This document shows, piece by piece, positions 8,154-17,530 of a DNA stretch of 24,011 nucleotides; the stretch's first letter is position 1, and each line of letters starts with the position of its first letter. The stretch is from the NCBI GenBank assembly GCA_011390695.1, contig JAABRW010000337.1, positions 1 through 24,011 of the forward strand, written 5' to 3'. The notes beneath the pieces were generated by a model, which saw nothing but the letters and a program-made list of their open reading frames with translations, was not told where the DNA came from and did not search any database. This DNA comes from Desulfotignum sp. Its GTDB lineage: Bacteria; Desulfobacterota; Desulfobacteria; Desulfobacterales; Desulfobacteraceae. The position numbers were made by a program, and so were the translations under genes.

Positions 8154-9985
8154 CCGGACTGAATCCCGCACTTGCGGAAAAATATCTCCAGGCCCCCCAC
8201 AGCCCGGGGGTCTACCTGATGAAGGATGCCAAAGCAAAGATTATTTATGTGGGAAAGGCAAAAGACCTGAAAAAGCGGCTGGGGTCCTATTTTGCCAAAC
8301 AAAAACACCCGGATGGCAAAACCGCGGCCCTTCTGGCCATGGTCAGGGATTTCGACCTGATCATCACCGCATCCGACCATGAGGCGTTTATCCTGGAGTC
8401 CAACCTGATAAAAGCCCACCGGCCCAGATATAATGTGCTGCTCAAGGACGGGAAAAATTATCCGCTGCTGCGCATTGACATGCATGCGCCCTTTCCCGCC
8501 ATCCAGCGGGTGCGCAAAATAAAAAACGACCATGCCCTGTATTTTGGCCCCTATTCCTCTTCCGGCAGTGTGAACCGGACCCTGCGGCAGATTCAGAAAA
8601 TTTTCAAGCTCAGAAAATGCAGGGACACCCAGTTCAAAAACCGGTCCCGGCCCTGCCTCAATTATCAGATCAAGGAATGCATGGGGCCCTGCTGTATGAA
8701 GGTGGCGGAAGCAGCGTACATGCAGCAGGTCAGGGATGCGGTTTTGTTTTTAAAGGGCAGGCCCGGCCAGGTGATGCAGAAATTAAAAAACGAGATGCAG
8801 GCCCATGCCGAATCCCGGGAATTTGAAAAAGCGGCCCAGAAAAGGGATGCCATGTTTGCCATAACCAATATCATGGAAAAACAGGTGGTGGTGTGCGCTG
8901 ATCTCAAGGACCGGGATGTGATGGGCCTGGCTGCACAACAGGGGATGGCTGTTGTCACGGTGATGCTTGTCCGGTCCGGCCGGCTGGTGGATACGGTGCA
9001 TTATTCCCTGGATCCCGGGTTCAGGGAAAATGACGAAATCCTCCGGGCTTTTTTGTGGCAGTATTATGGCAAAACCCGGTTTTTGCCGGATGCTGTGCTG
9101 GTGGACCGGGAGATTGAAAACCTGGATGCCCTGGCATCTGTGCTGCGGGAAAAAAAAGAAAAAAAAGTGACGGTATATGTGCCGGTGCGGGGGGAAAAAC
9201 GCCGGCTGGTGGAGATGGCCTGTGTCAATGCCGGCCGGGAACTGGAAAAGCTTCTGGTCAAAGAAGAGGCTGCACGGTCTGCCCTGGCCATGCTTCAGTC
9301 CCTTTTACAGATGGACCGGTTACCCGATCGGATCGAATGTTTTGACAATTCCAGTCTTTCCGGACAGGACCCGGTATCATCCATGGCGGTGTTCGTCGGG
9401 GGCAGCCCGGAAAAAAGTGCCTACCGGAGATATATTATCCAGGATATGGACCAGCCGGATGATTATGCCTGTATGACCCGGGTGTTGACCCGCCGGTTTT
9501 TAAAGGAAGAAACAGAAATGGCCTGGCCGGATCTGCTGGTGGTGGACGGTGGAAAAGGGCAGCTGGGCATGGCAGTGTCGGTGCTCAAAGAACTGGGAAT
9601 TCAGGGCAGATTTGCTGTGGCAGGCCTGGCCAAAAAAGATGAAACAAAAGGCGAAGATATGGACAAGATTTATATCCCGGGCCGGGCCAATCCTTTGAAC
9701 ACCGCATCTGCCAAAAAGGCCTTGTTCCTGCTGCAGCAGATAAGAGATGAGGCCCACAGGGTTGCCGTCACCTTCCAGCGCAGCCGGCGGGAAAAACGGG
9801 GCAGCCTGTCTGTTTTTGATACTGTCCCCGGCATCGGGCCCAAAAAGAAAAAGCTGATTCTCCACCGTTTCAAAGGCTTGGAGAATCTGAAAAATGCCAC
9901 TGTGGGCGAACTGACCGCCCTGCCGGGAATTACCGAAGAGCTGGCCGGCAGGCTTCTGGAACGGGTCAAAGCAGACCTGCCATGA
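8150..9985 (+). CDS. uvrC: UvrABC excinuclease subunit C
   Basis: UvrC makes both incisions around a DNA lesion after UvrB loads. The 611-residue protein has the GIY-YIG nuclease at about 17-95 ([21 protein letters not shown]), four cysteines (C157, C169, C177, C181) spaced like the iron-sulfur cluster ligands of UvrC, a UVR motif at about 204-240, the RNase H-like nuclease at about 390-540 with Asp399 (CFDNSS), Asp466 (VVDGGKGQL) and His536 (RDEAHR) as the catalytic residues, and tandem helix-hairpin-helix motifs at about 555-608. Translation starts at TTG in the overlap TTGA with the uvrB stop, implying coupled translation and equal supply of the two subunits. All key residues are present. 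Confidence 0.97.
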   Translation: MTGLNPALAEKYLQAPHSPGVYLMKDAKAKIIYVGKAKDLKKRLGSYFAKQKHPDGKTAALLAMVRDFDLIITASDHEAFILESNLIKAHRPRYNVLLKDGKNYPLLRIDMHAPFPAIQRVRKIKNDHALYFGPYSSSGSVNRTLRQIQKIFKLRKCRDTQFKNRSRPCLNYQIKECMGPCCMKVAEAAYMQQVRDAVLFLKGRPGQVMQKLKNEMQAHAESREFEKAAQKRDAMFAITNIMEKQVVVCADLKDRDVMGLAAQQGMAVVTVMLVRSGRLVDTVHYSLDPGFRENDEILRAFLWQYYGKTRFLPDAVLVDREIENLDALASVLREKKEKKVTVYVPVRGEKRRLVEMACVNAGRELEKLLVKEEAARSALAMLQSLLQMDRLPDRIECFDNSSLSGQDPVSSMAVFVGGSPEKSAYRRYIIQDMDQPDDYACMTRVLTRRFLKEETEMAWPDLLVVDGGKGQLGMAVSVLKELGIQGRFAVAGLAKKDETKGEDMDKIYIPGRANPLNTASAKKALFLLQQIRDEAHRVAVTFQRSRREKRGSLSVFDTVPGIGPKKKKLILHRFKGLENLKNATVGELTALPGITEELAGRLLERVKADLP

Positions 9986-9990
9986 GCAGT

Positions 9991-10029
9991 CACGGGGTCG
10001 GGCCCCGGGTGTCCATAAAAACTTTTTTT
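9991..10029 (+). terminator. Weak candidate terminator after uvrC
   Basis: An imperfect GC-rich stem (CAC-GGGG ... CCCC-GG-GTG, 9991-10011) is followed about 11 nt later by seven T residues (10023-10029). The distance to the T-run is longer than in classical intrinsic terminators, so the call is tentative. Confidence 0.3.
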
Positions 10030-10031
10030 GC

Positions 10032-10058
10032 TTTACACAGGCTGTGGTAAAGTATAGT
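10032..10058 (+). promoter_or_regulatory. Candidate promoter of the S1-domain gene
   Basis: TTTACA (10032-10037) and TATAGT (10053-10058) are 15 bp apart, a bit short of optimal, and lie about 44 nt before the ATG. The position between uvrC and the S1 gene makes a new transcription start plausible. Confidence 0.4.
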
Positions 10059-10101
10059 AGTCAGGCATGTGTTACATAATCGCCTTGTTTGGAGAAGGAC
10101 C

Positions 10102-11559
10102 ATGACAGAAAAATTTGATGAAAACCCGGACAACAATTCCGAAGAATTGAGTTTTGAAGAACTTTTTGCATCCTATGGAGACAACATGGGCCGCGAACTT
10201 AAACCGGGAGATATGGTGGAAGGAAAGATCATATCTGTTGGCAGGGCCAGTGTGTATATTGATACCGGCACCAAAAGTGACGGTGTTGTGGAAAAAAACG
10301 AGCTGGTGGATGAAAACGGTGAATTCCCCTGGCAGGCGGGTGACACCATAACCTTGTATGTGGTGTCCTTGAGTGAAAGCGAGATCATTTTGTCCAGGGC
10401 GATTTCCGGTGCAGGAAAAATTGCCCTGCTGGAAGATGCGGCCCACAACAAAACCCCTGTGGAGGGAAAGGTAAAGGCTGTTATAAAAGGTGGTTTCAAT
10501 GTGGATATCCTGGGCAAGCGGGCTTTTTGTCCGGTAAGCCAGATGGATGTCAAATATGTGGAAACCCCTGAGGATTTTGTGGGGCAGACCCATCATTTTC
10601 TGGTCACCCGGTATGAGGAAAGCGGCCGGAATATTGTGGTATCCCGCAAAGATCTGCTGACAGCGCAGATGAAAGAAGCCCAGCAGGCATTTCTGGCAGA
10701 TGTGGCAGTGGGGGATACAATCCAGGGAACCGTTACCCGGCTCATGTCTTACGGCGCTTTTATCGAACTGGCACCGGGTGTGGAGGGCATGGCCCATATT
10801 TCCGAGTTGAGCTGGTCCAGGATCGATAAACCTGATGATGTGGTGCAGCCCGGAGACACAGTGCTGGTGAAACTGTTGAAAATAGACCACCTGGAAGGAC
10901 AGGATCTGCCCAAAATCTCCCTGTCTGTTAAACAAACGGCCGAAGATCCCTGGGACAGCATGGAAACAGCATTTAAGCCTGGTGACCAGGTGACCGGAAA
11001 AGTTGTGCGCCTTACCAGTTTCGGCGCATTCGTGGAAATTGCGCCCGGTGTGGACGGCCTGGTGCATATCAGTGAAATGAGCCATACGAAAAGGGTCATG
11101 CGGCCTGAAGATGTGGTGGAAAAAGGCGAAGAAATTCAGGTGGTGATAAAATCCATTGATATGGATGCCAAACGGGTTTCTTTGAGCATCAAGGATGCCT
11201 TGGGAGATCCCTGGACCGGGATCTCTGTCAAATACAAACCAGGAGAGATCCTGGCTGGCCGGCTGGAAAAAAGAGAGACATTCGGGCTGTTCATCGGCCT
11301 GGAACCGGGGGTGACAGGCCTGATGCCCGTATCAGCCGTCAGGAATGCTGCAGATGCCAAATCCTTTGATGCATTGAAACCCGGGGATGCCGTCACCGTG
11401 CTCGTTCAGCAGGTGGATGAGGAAAACCGGCGAATTACCCTGGCACCGCCGGACCAGAAGGATACGGAAAACTGGCAGCAGTTTGCCGGAGACCAGAAGG
11501 GAAAACCGCTGGGTACCATGGAAAGTGTTTTCCTGGAAGCCATGAAAAAGAAAAAATAG
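10102..11559 (+). CDS. S1 RNA-binding domain protein (five S1 repeats; ribosomal protein S1-like)
   Basis: From the ATG with a strong GGAGAAGG ribosome binding site the protein has 485 residues. Five S1 (OB-fold) repeats can be followed at about 35-100, 117-184, 203-278, 292-366 and 378-450. Repeats 3 and 4 are closest to consensus (YGAFIELAPGVEGMAHISELSW and FGAFVEIAPGVDGLVHISEMS, given in two pieces of the same pattern). Repeats 1 and 2 have the degenerate look of the ribosome-binding repeats of RpsA, and a 30-residue acidic N-terminus precedes them. Classical proteobacterial S1 has six repeats and about 555 residues, so this is either a short S1 or a paralogue acting in translation or RNA turnover; a true rpsA elsewhere cannot be excluded. 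It is followed 18 nt later by a receiver-domain gene. Confidence 0.85.
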   Translation: MTEKFDENPDNNSEELSFEELFASYGDNMGRELKPGDMVEGKIISVGRASVYIDTGTKSDGVVEKNELVDENGEFPWQAGDTITLYVVSLSESEIILSRAISGAGKIALLEDAAHNKTPVEGKVKAVIKGGFNVDILGKRAFCPVSQMDVKYVETPEDFVGQTHHFLVTRYEESGRNIVVSRKDLLTAQMKEAQQAFLADVAVGDTIQGTVTRLMSYGAFIELAPGVEGMAHISELSWSRIDKPDDVVQPGDTVLVKLLKIDHLEGQDLPKISLSVKQTAEDPWDSMETAFKPGDQVTGKVVRLTSFGAFVEIAPGVDGLVHISEMSHTKRVMRPEDVVEKGEEIQVVIKSIDMDAKRVSLSIKDALGDPWTGISVKYKPGEILAGRLEKRETFGLFIGLEPGVTGLMPVSAVRNAADAKSFDALKPGDAVTVLVQQVDEENRRITLAPPDQKDTENWQQFAGDQKGKPLGTMESVFLEAMKKKK

Positions 11560-11577
11560 CAGACCAGAAGAAAAGAT

Positions 11578-12015
11578 ATGCAGCCGGTAAAAATGGCCGG
11601 CAGTGATGAAAGGATGGATCAGGTGATCCAGCAGGCACAGGACAGAAAAATTTTATTTGTGGATGATGAAGACTATCTGGCCGAGGTCGGCCGGGAAATG
11701 CTTGAAGATTACGGCTATACAGTCGATACCATGACCCGTTCTCCGGCGGCATTGGCATTGTTCAAAAAAAAACCGTTTCACTATGATGCATTAATCACGG
11801 ATTATACCATGCCGGAAATGACCGGTGATGTGCTCATGGAAAAAATTTTGCAGATCCGGCCGGGACTGCCCGTGATCATGTGTACCGGTATTACACCGCC
11901 GCCTGAAGTTCTGAACAGGATCCAGACCGCAATCCTGCTCATGAAACCTTTTGATATGGCTGACCTCCTTCAGGCGGTGGACAGCTTCTGGAAAAAAAAA
12001 GACACTGTCCCATGA
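11578..12015 (+). CDS. Stand-alone response regulator receiver protein
   Basis: The 145-residue protein is a single receiver (REC) domain. After a 22-residue leader the order is ILFVDDED (acidic pocket Asp29/Asp30), LITDYTMPEMTG (phospho-acceptor Asp75), MCTG with Thr103, and LMKPF with the conserved Lys123. There is no output domain, so it works as a phosphorelay shuttle or by protein-protein contact, with a partner kinase elsewhere. Its stop overlaps the start of the HAD gene (ATGA) and it follows the S1 gene by 18 nt, so the three are probably one transcript, though no functional link is obvious. The ribosome binding site is weak. Confidence 0.9.
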   Translation: MQPVKMAGSDERMDQVIQQAQDRKILFVDDEDYLAEVGREMLEDYGYTVDTMTRSPAALALFKKKPFHYDALITDYTMPEMTGDVLMEKILQIRPGLPVIMCTGITPPPEVLNRIQTAILLMKPFDMADLLQAVDSFWKKKDTVP

Positions 12016-12860
12016 ACCGGCATCTGTTTATCACAGATCTTGACGGCACCCTGCTCGATGATGACAAGGCCATTTCAGAAACAGATCTGGACACCCTTGC
12101 CCGGCTGCGGTCCAGGGGGGTAGTGGTTGCCATTGCCACAGGCCGCAGTCTCTATTCCTTTCAAAAAGCCCTGGCCGCAATCAACCTGGAAAAAGATCTG
12201 CTGCCGGTGGATTATCTTTTGTTTTCCACCGGTGCCGGGATCCTGGACATAAAGCAGAATAAGATTCTCCGGAACTCTGCCATTTCCAGATATGATGTGA
12301 TAAAGATCACCACCTGTTTTGACCGGGCAGGATTTGACTATATGGTCCACAAGGCCATCCCGGACACCCATTTTTTTTTCTACAAATCCCGGGGACATGA
12401 AAATCCGGATTTTTACAAGCGGATTGATTTGTACCAGTCCTTTGCCAGCCCTCTGCATCCTGAATCCGAGGTGTATGCATCAGCGACCCAGGTGCTGGCT
12501 GTGGTGCCCCGGGGGCTCGTATGCGGTCAGCTGGAAGAACTGAAATCAGAACTGGCCGGCTACAGCGTTATACATGCTACCTCCCCTTTAGACCACAAGT
12601 CTGCATGGATTGAGGTCTTCCATCACCAGACTTCCAAAAGCCAGGCTGCGGCATGGCTTGCCTCTGGACTGAAAATCCCCCGCGCCCGGGTTGTTGCTGT
12701 GGGAAATGATTACAATGACCAGGATATGCTGGAATGGGCCGGCCAAAGTTTTTGTGTGGCCAATGCCGTGTCCGGTCTTGGTACCGGTGTTCTGATGCCG
12801 GTTTCCAACAATGCGCACGGGGTAAGCCGGGCTGCAGGCATGTCAGGCCTGCTGGACTGA
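12012..12860 (+). CDS. HAD-IIB (Cof-type) phosphatase
   Basis: The 282-residue protein is a haloacid-dehalogenase superfamily phosphatase with a type IIB cap. Motif I is FITDLDGTLL with nucleophile Asp9 and acid/base Asp11, motif II is IATGRS (Thr43), motif III is probably Lys209, and motif IV is GNDYNDQDML (231-240). The cap lies at about 85-185. Family members dephosphorylate sugar phosphates, FMN or PLP; the substrate here cannot be told. The start overlaps the receiver gene by four bases (ATGA), giving translational coupling. All four motifs are intact. Confidence 0.92.
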   Translation: MNRHLFITDLDGTLLDDDKAISETDLDTLARLRSRGVVVAIATGRSLYSFQKALAAINLEKDLLPVDYLLFSTGAGILDIKQNKILRNSAISRYDVIKITTCFDRAGFDYMVHKAIPDTHFFFYKSRGHENPDFYKRIDLYQSFASPLHPESEVYASATQVLAVVPRGLVCGQLEELKSELAGYSVIHATSPLDHKSAWIEVFHHQTSKSQAAAWLASGLKIPRARVVAVGNDYNDQDMLEWAGQSFCVANAVSGLGTGVLMPVSNNAHGVSRAAGMSGLLD

Positions 12861-12950
12861 AAGCACAATTTTTGAGAATGCCTGCATATCGGGTTTTTCG
12901 GAAGAACCGCCAGAATCCGGGGTATATATTTTCTTTTAAAGGAAGGGTGT

Positions 12951-13976
12951 ATGTGGTTGCATGTGTTGCTGGTGATTATGGGTTTTGCCTTGCTTTATTA
13001 TGGGGCGGAATGGCTGGTTAAGGGGTCGGCCAACCTGGCCCGGGCCCTGGGTGTGTCACCGGTGGTCATCGGACTGACAGTGGTTGCCTTTGGTACGTCG
13101 GCACCGGAACTGGTGGTTAGTGTTGTATCCTCTTTCGGCGGTAAGAGTATGATTGCCGTGGGCAATGCAGTGGGCAGCAATATAGCCAATATTGCACTGG
13201 TACTTGGATCTGCGGCATGCCTGATGCCGATTATTGCGGACAGGTCCGTTGTCAGGCGAGATATTCCGCTGATGCTGGGTATTTCCATTTTTCTTTTTAT
13301 TCTTTCCATGGATTCCTCCATATCCCGAATCGAAGGTATGACCCTTTTTGGCGGTGTAATTCTTTATACCATATTTAATTATTATATATCAGCCAGGGAA
13401 AAAAAGACAGCCTGTCACAGGGCAGGTTCTGCTGCTGTTCCGGATATGGCGCCGCTGCCCACTGAATTGCCGGGCCAAAGTCTCCAGGAAATTGAAGAGA
13501 TCGGTATCATAGCATCCCGTCCAAAGCAGATTTTTCTGATACTCGCCGGAATTACAGGTGTCATAACCGGTGCCCAGGTGCTCATTGATTCAGCAGTGGT
13601 TATCATGAAAACTTTTGGACTCAGTGAAAAGTTCATCGGACTGACCATTGTGGCCATCGGTACATCACTGCCGGAACTGGCCACATCGATTACAGCAGCC
13701 TTCAGAAAGCAGATGGACATCAGCATAGGCAATCTTATCGGCAGCAATGTGTTCAATATTCTAAGCGTTATCGGGCTTGCTGGAATTGTACGGCCCATAG
13801 ACATCCCGGGCGGTTTTTTTGCAAGCGGCCTGGTGTATGACTACCTGGTGATGATGTCTGTAAGTTTTTTGCCTTGGGTCCTTATGCGCAGAGACTGCAC
13901 CATCCGCCGGAGCGGAGGTGTTCTGCTGCTGGGCTGCTATCTGGCATACATGACCTGGCTGGTGTATATGGGGTAA
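12951..13976 (+). CDS. CaCA-family calcium/sodium antiporter (YrbG-like)
   Basis: This inner-membrane exchanger of 341 residues has about ten hydrophobic segments and the two inverted α-repeats of the Ca2+/cation antiporter family: GTSAPEL (48-54) with GNAVGSNIANI (71-81), and GTSLPEL (237-243) with GNLIGSNVFNI (260-270). The ion-binding acidic residues Glu53 and Glu242 are present. A hydrophilic loop of about 40 residues (148-190) separates the halves, as expected for the cytoplasmic loop. AAGGAAGGG just before the ATG supports the start. A 90-nt gap from the HAD gene shows no clear promoter. The 3' end faces pdxJ. Confidence 0.93.
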   Translation: MWLHVLLVIMGFALLYYGAEWLVKGSANLARALGVSPVVIGLTVVAFGTSAPELVVSVVSSFGGKSMIAVGNAVGSNIANIALVLGSAACLMPIIADRSVVRRDIPLMLGISIFLFILSMDSSISRIEGMTLFGGVILYTIFNYYISAREKKTACHRAGSAAVPDMAPLPTELPGQSLQEIEEIGIIASRPKQIFLILAGITGVITGAQVLIDSAVVIMKTFGLSEKFIGLTIVAIGTSLPELATSITAAFRKQMDISIGNLIGSNVFNILSVIGLAGIVRPIDIPGGFFASGLVYDYLVMMSVSFLPWVLMRRDCTIRRSGGVLLLGCYLAYMTWLVYMG

Positions 13977-13992
13977 ATTGTATACCCTCCCT

Positions 13993-14020
13993 CGCATCAG
14001 TGCCGGGCTGAGGCGGTTTT
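13993..14020 (+). terminator. Weak hairpin between convergent antiporter gene and pdxJ
   Basis: CGC-AT-CAG pairs with CTG-AG-GCG around a 7-nt loop (13993-14015) and is followed by four T residues. It lies in the 48-nt convergent gap where a terminator is expected, but the stem is interrupted and the T-run is short. Confidence 0.3.
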
Positions 14021-14024
14021 GTAC

Positions 14025-14747
14025 CTAATACAGGGCTTTTACCAATTGTTTCATATCCCTGACAGCCTGGTCCATTCCCACGAGAACCGCTCTTGCAACA
14101 ATGCTGTGCCCGATGGAAAATTCCCGGATTTCACGGAGCCCTTCAAAGGCCTTGATGGTGTTGTAGCAGATCCCGTGTCCGGCATTTACCCCCAGTTTGA
14201 GTTTGGTTCCGATCTTGGCGGCATCCACGATGCGTAAAAACTCCCGCCGGGCTTCGGTCTCGGTTGCCGCATCACAAAATGCACCGGTGTGGATTTCAAT
14301 CATGTCTGCATCTATTTTATGGGCGATTTTGATCTGGTCCAGATCCGGGTCAATAAAAATGCACACCTTTATCCCGGCGTTTTTCAGGGTGGATACCGCT
14401 TCTCTGGTAATGTCCTGGTGGGTAACCAGATCCAGCCCCCCTTCTGTGGTCAGTTCTTCTCTTTTTTCCGGGACCAGGGTGACGGTATGGGGAAGAATAT
14501 CCAGGGCAATACCCAGCATTTCACTGGTGGCTGCCATCTCCAGAATAAGTTTTGACTGCACGGTCTGCCGCAGCAGCCGGACATCCCGTTCCTGGATATG
14601 GCGGCGGTCTTCTCTCAAATGCACCACAATAGCATCTGCACCGGCAATTTCCGCTGCAACTGCCGCTGCCACCGGATCAGGGTAATCAATGCCCCGGGCC
14701 TGGCGCAGGGTGGCCACATGGTCCACATTCACAGCCAATTCTGCCAT
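14025..14747 (-). CDS. pdxJ: Pyridoxine 5'-phosphate synthase
   Basis: PdxJ condenses 1-deoxyxylulose 5-phosphate with 3-amino-1-hydroxyacetone 1-phosphate, the ring-closing step of DXP-dependent vitamin B6 synthesis, in the cytoplasm. The 240-residue protein has the expected length and motifs: AVNVDHVATLRQARG at the N-terminus, catalytic His43 (VVHLREDRRHI), Glu70 (ILEMAAT) and His191 (GVNAGHG). It is the last gene of the phoH–HD–ybeY–pdxJ run and begins 19 nt after ybeY, so co-transcription is likely. Confidence 0.97.
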   Translation of the reverse strand: MAELAVNVDHVATLRQARGIDYPDPVAAAVAAEIAGADAIVVHLREDRRHIQERDVRLLRQTVQSKLILEMAATSEMLGIALDILPHTVTLVPEKREELTTEGGLDLVTHQDITREAVSTLKNAGIKVCIFIDPDLDQIKIAHKIDADMIEIHTGAFCDAATETEARREFLRIVDAAKIGTKLKLGVNAGHGICYNTIKAFEGLREIREFSIGHSIVARAVLVGMDQAVRDMKQLVKALY

Positions 14748-14766
14748 TTGTTTTTCCTTTCCTGGT

Positions 14767-15231
14767 TTAAAAAGCCTCTAACTCCGAGTTGTTTTCAATT
14801 TGTCTTAAAATTTCCAGGCTTTTGGTTTCCATTTCCTCTGCGTTGGATTCTGTAGTTTCATGGTCAAATCCCAGCAGATGAAGAATTCCATGGACCAGCA
14901 GCTGGGACATCCGTTCTTCCAAAGTGATGCCTGCTGCATCCGCTTCTTTGCGGGCGGTTTGTGCGGATATGACCACATCCCCCAGCAGTTCCGGGGTGAT
15001 GTCGGTAAATTCTCCTTCCTGCATGGGAAAGGCCAGTACATTGGTGGGCCGGCAAATCCCCCGGAAATTTTGGTTGAGTTCCTGGATTTGTGCATCATCC
15101 ATGATCACAATAGAGATTTCCTGGTGATTACAACCCAAGGCGTTTAAGATCAGTTCTGTCTTTTTGCGCAGGGTTGGGGTTGGCACCATTGCCTTTTGGC
15201 GGTTGTCGATCAGTATCTTTGGGGCTGTCAT
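14767..15231 (-). CDS. ybeY: Endoribonuclease YbeY (rRNA maturation factor)
   Basis: YbeY is a zinc-dependent single-strand endoribonuclease needed for 16S rRNA 3'-end maturation and ribosome quality control. The 154-residue protein carries the signature HGILHLLGFDH with metal ligands His114, His118 and His124, and the family segment SIVIMDDAQIQELN before RGICRPTNVLAFP. Its N-terminus (KILIDNRQ) matches the first β-strand of the family, so the ATG is likely right although it lies 104 nt inside the upstream HD gene. AGGAAAAG sits about 13 nt before the start, followed by A-runs. The neighbours phoH and the HD phosphohydrolase form a widely conserved cluster with ybeY. Confidence 0.96.
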   Translation of the reverse strand: MTAPKILIDNRQKAMVPTPTLRKKTELILNALGCNHQEISIVIMDDAQIQELNQNFRGICRPTNVLAFPMQEGEFTDITPELLGDVVISAQTARKEADAAGITLEERMSQLLVHGILHLLGFDHETTESNAEEMETKSLEILRQIENNSELEAF

Positions 15232-17530
15232 TTTTTTCTTTTTTCTTTTCCTGGGGTTTGTCTGTGTACTCGATACGGCTGTGATAAATGCTGGTCAGGA
15301 TATTGTTAAAGCTTTTTGCAATCTGGTGAAGGTCCTTGAGGGTGAGTTCGCATTCTTCCAGCTGGCCGTCGGCAAAAATATCATTGATCAGTTCCTTTAC
15401 CCTTCCTCTGATGCGGGCCGGTGTGGGCCGTTCCAGTGCCCGTACCGCCGCTTCCACCACATCCGCCAGCATGACGATACCGGTTTCCCGGGTCTGGGGT
15501 TTGGGGCCGGGATACCGGAAATTTTCTTCGTTTACATTGTCTTTTCCGCTTTTCAGCGCTTTGTTGTAAAAGTACTTGATCAAAGATGTGCCATGGTGCT
15601 GGGTGATGCCTTCAATGATTTCATTGCCCAGTTTATAGGTTTTTGCCAGTTCCACCCCTTTTTTGACATGCTGGATCAGGATGAGGGCGGACATGGACGG
15701 AGACAGCTTGTCATGCCGGTTTTTTCCGTCTGCCTGGTTTTCAATGAAATACATGGTTTTGTCCAGCTTGCCGATATCATGGTAATATGCCATGACTTTG
15801 GCCTTGAGACTGCTGGCATTAATGGCTGAGGCGGCTGCCTCGGATAAAGTGGCCACAATTACGCTGTGGTTATAGGTTCCTGGTGCTTCAATCATCAGTT
15901 TCTTGATCAATGGCTGGTCCAGGTTGGAAAATTCCAGCAATTTGGCTTCTGTGGTATAATCAAAAAGAATTTCAATTAACGGGGTGAATCCGATGGTCAA
16001 AGTGGCGGCAAACACCCCGCCGCAAAAAGCGATGAGAATCTCTTTGGCAAGCATGACAGGATCTGGCTGGGAAAGGGTATAAAAACCTAGTGAAATGGCC
16101 AGAGCCGCATTGAACAAAGACAATTTGAACCCGGCTGTGATAAAGCTTTTGCGTTCCCGGCTCTCACGTACCAGAAAGGCGGCTGCGCTGCAGCTTAAAA
16201 AGAAAAAAATAAACACCTCAAAACTGCCGCCAAAGGATAATCCGGCCAGAACAGACAGCACCAGGGCAAAATAAACAGCAATGTCAAAACCCAGAAACAG
16301 ACAGCATATCATGGCTGCGGCCGGAAGCGGGATGGCCATGAAAAAAGAGGCGGAAGCCAGATCCCATGCCTGACTGGGATCAGCAGACTGGACCAGATAT
16401 GTGGATATTTTTACAAAGCTCAGGTAAAGTACAAGGCCCAGGGCCAGAAAAACCATGTGTTTGTTGTGATCATTTTTCAGGGTGTGGTGGTCTTTGAGAA
16501 ACAGCACATAGGAAACCAGAATCAGAAAAAAAGTGATCAGGGCAATCCCGGTGGCAGACACGTAAATGGTTTTTCCAGCCACCTGATCCTGGAGCGCGTT
16601 CAGTTTGATCAGTTTGGTTTTGGTTACCCGTTCCCCTTCCCTGAGGATCATTTCTCCTGCCTTGATCTGGTACATGACAGGGTTGATATCAGCCTGGGCA
16701 GCCAGGATTCTTTTCTGGGTCTCGCTTTTATTCATGAAAATATTGGGCTGCAGCAGGCGCTGACAGATATCCACGATCAGGTTTGTCAGGTTGTAATTGA
16801 CATTTTTCAACAGGGGGGCGCCTTCAATTCTGACCATGGTCCTGGCCTGGTCAGGGCCGTAAAATACCTTGAGGTTGTTGACAATCCGTTCTTCACTGGA
16901 ACCGATTGTTCTCAGGATGATACCCTTGTTTTCTTCTTCCAGCAGTATTTCCTTATTGGCAACAACCCCGTTGGACAGTACTTTGCCCATAATGGTCTGG
17001 ATTTTTTCAGTGATGGCAGGATCAAACCGGTATTTGTGGAGAATGGAATATGCCCCTTCATTGATTTCAATGCCCAGTTTTTCTTCAAACCCGGGTTTGG
17101 TTTCCAGCACCATGGCAAAGGTGGGATCGGGTACGGGGTCCCGGGGATTGTTTTCACCTGCTGTCTGGTTTTCTTCCGGTGTATACAGTGCCCGGCCGAT
17201 CTGCATGGCTGCTTCTATATTGGTCAGGATCTGGGGCAGCAGACCGTCATCAAAGTCATATACAATCCTGACCAGGTCTTTGGCCTGATTTTTTCTGTTT
17301 TCAGACACTTCTCTGTCTTCGACGAGAAAATCCTTGTGGGCTTTGATGTCCCGCAGGGCCACATCGCCCACCTCATAGGAAAAGGGGATATTCTGCTGTT
17401 CAGGTGTCTGGAAAAGCGTGAATACCAAAGTGATGGCAAACAGCATGAACCATAACAGGTAAGGGGTGGTTAATAAAAAATTTTTGGCCTTTTGGGACCA
17501 GATATTAGATTTTGTTTTTTTCATATGCAT
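15128..17530 (-). CDS. 7TMR-HDED/HD membrane phosphohydrolase (PgpH-like)
   Basis: This inner-membrane protein of about 800 residues has an N-terminal helix (about 24-42), a large extracytoplasmic 7TMR-HDED sensor region (about 45-322), seven hydrophobic segments (about 325-525) and a cytoplasmic HD domain. Metal-ligand candidates counted from the upstream TTG are His555 (TYNHS), His585/Asp586 (YYHDIGK), His646/His647 (TQHHG) and Asp691 (MLADVVEA). This is the architecture of PgpH, a c-di-AMP phosphodiesterase of Firmicutes; whether the desulfobacterial protein uses c-di-AMP is inference. The last 34 residues form a charged, Pro/Lys-rich tail encoded in a 104-nt overlap with ybeY. The start is ATG at 17530 or 17524, both inside the end of phoH, with no clear ribosome binding site, suggesting coupled translation. 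Confidence 0.92.
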   Translation of the reverse strand: MHMKKTKSNIWSQKAKNFLLTTPYLLWFMLFAITLVFTLFQTPEQQNIPFSYEVGDVALRDIKAHKDFLVEDREVSENRKNQAKDLVRIVYDFDDGLLPQILTNIEAAMQIGRALYTPEENQTAGENNPRDPVPDPTFAMVLETKPGFEEKLGIEINEGAYSILHKYRFDPAITEKIQTIMGKVLSNGVVANKEILLEEENKGIILRTIGSSEERIVNNLKVFYGPDQARTMVRIEGAPLLKNVNYNLTNLIVDICQRLLQPNIFMNKSETQKRILAAQADINPVMYQIKAGEMILREGERVTKTKLIKLNALQDQVAGKTIYVSATGIALITFFLILVSYVLFLKDHHTLKNDHNKHMVFLALGLVLYLSFVKISTYLVQSADPSQAWDLASASFFMAIPLPAAAMICCLFLGFDIAVYFALVLSVLAGLSFGGSFEVFIFFFLSCSAAAFLVRESRERKSFITAGFKLSLFNAALAISLGFYTLSQPDPVMLAKEILIAFCGGVFAATLTIGFTPLIEILFDYTTEAKLLEFSNLDQPLIKKLMIEAPGTYNHSVIVATLSEAAASAINASSLKAKVMAYYHDIGKLDKTMYFIENQADGKNRHDKLSPSMSALILIQHVKKGVELAKTYKLGNEIIEGITQHHGTSLIKYFYNKALKSGKDNVNEENFRYPGPKPQTRETGIVMLADVVEAAVRALERPTPARIRGRVKELINDIFADGQLEECELTLKDLHQIAKSFNNILTSIYHSRIEYTDKPQEKKKEKNDSPKDTDRQPPKGNGANPNPAQKDRTDLKRLGL

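Noticed and set aside
10072..11085. Minus-strand open frame opposite the S1 gene
   Set aside because: It mirrors the repetitive S1 sequence; the plus-strand product is well supported.
15229..15249. A-rich slippery tract (A7, A6) as programmed −1 frameshift joining the HD protein to YbeY
   Set aside because: An A-AAA-AAT heptamer is in phase, but a −1 shift does not enter the ybeY frame, which would need +1.
16457..17455. Plus-strand open frame of 332 codons opposite the HD phosphohydrolase
   Set aside because: It is antisense to an intact conserved protein and its translation has no domain-like pattern.
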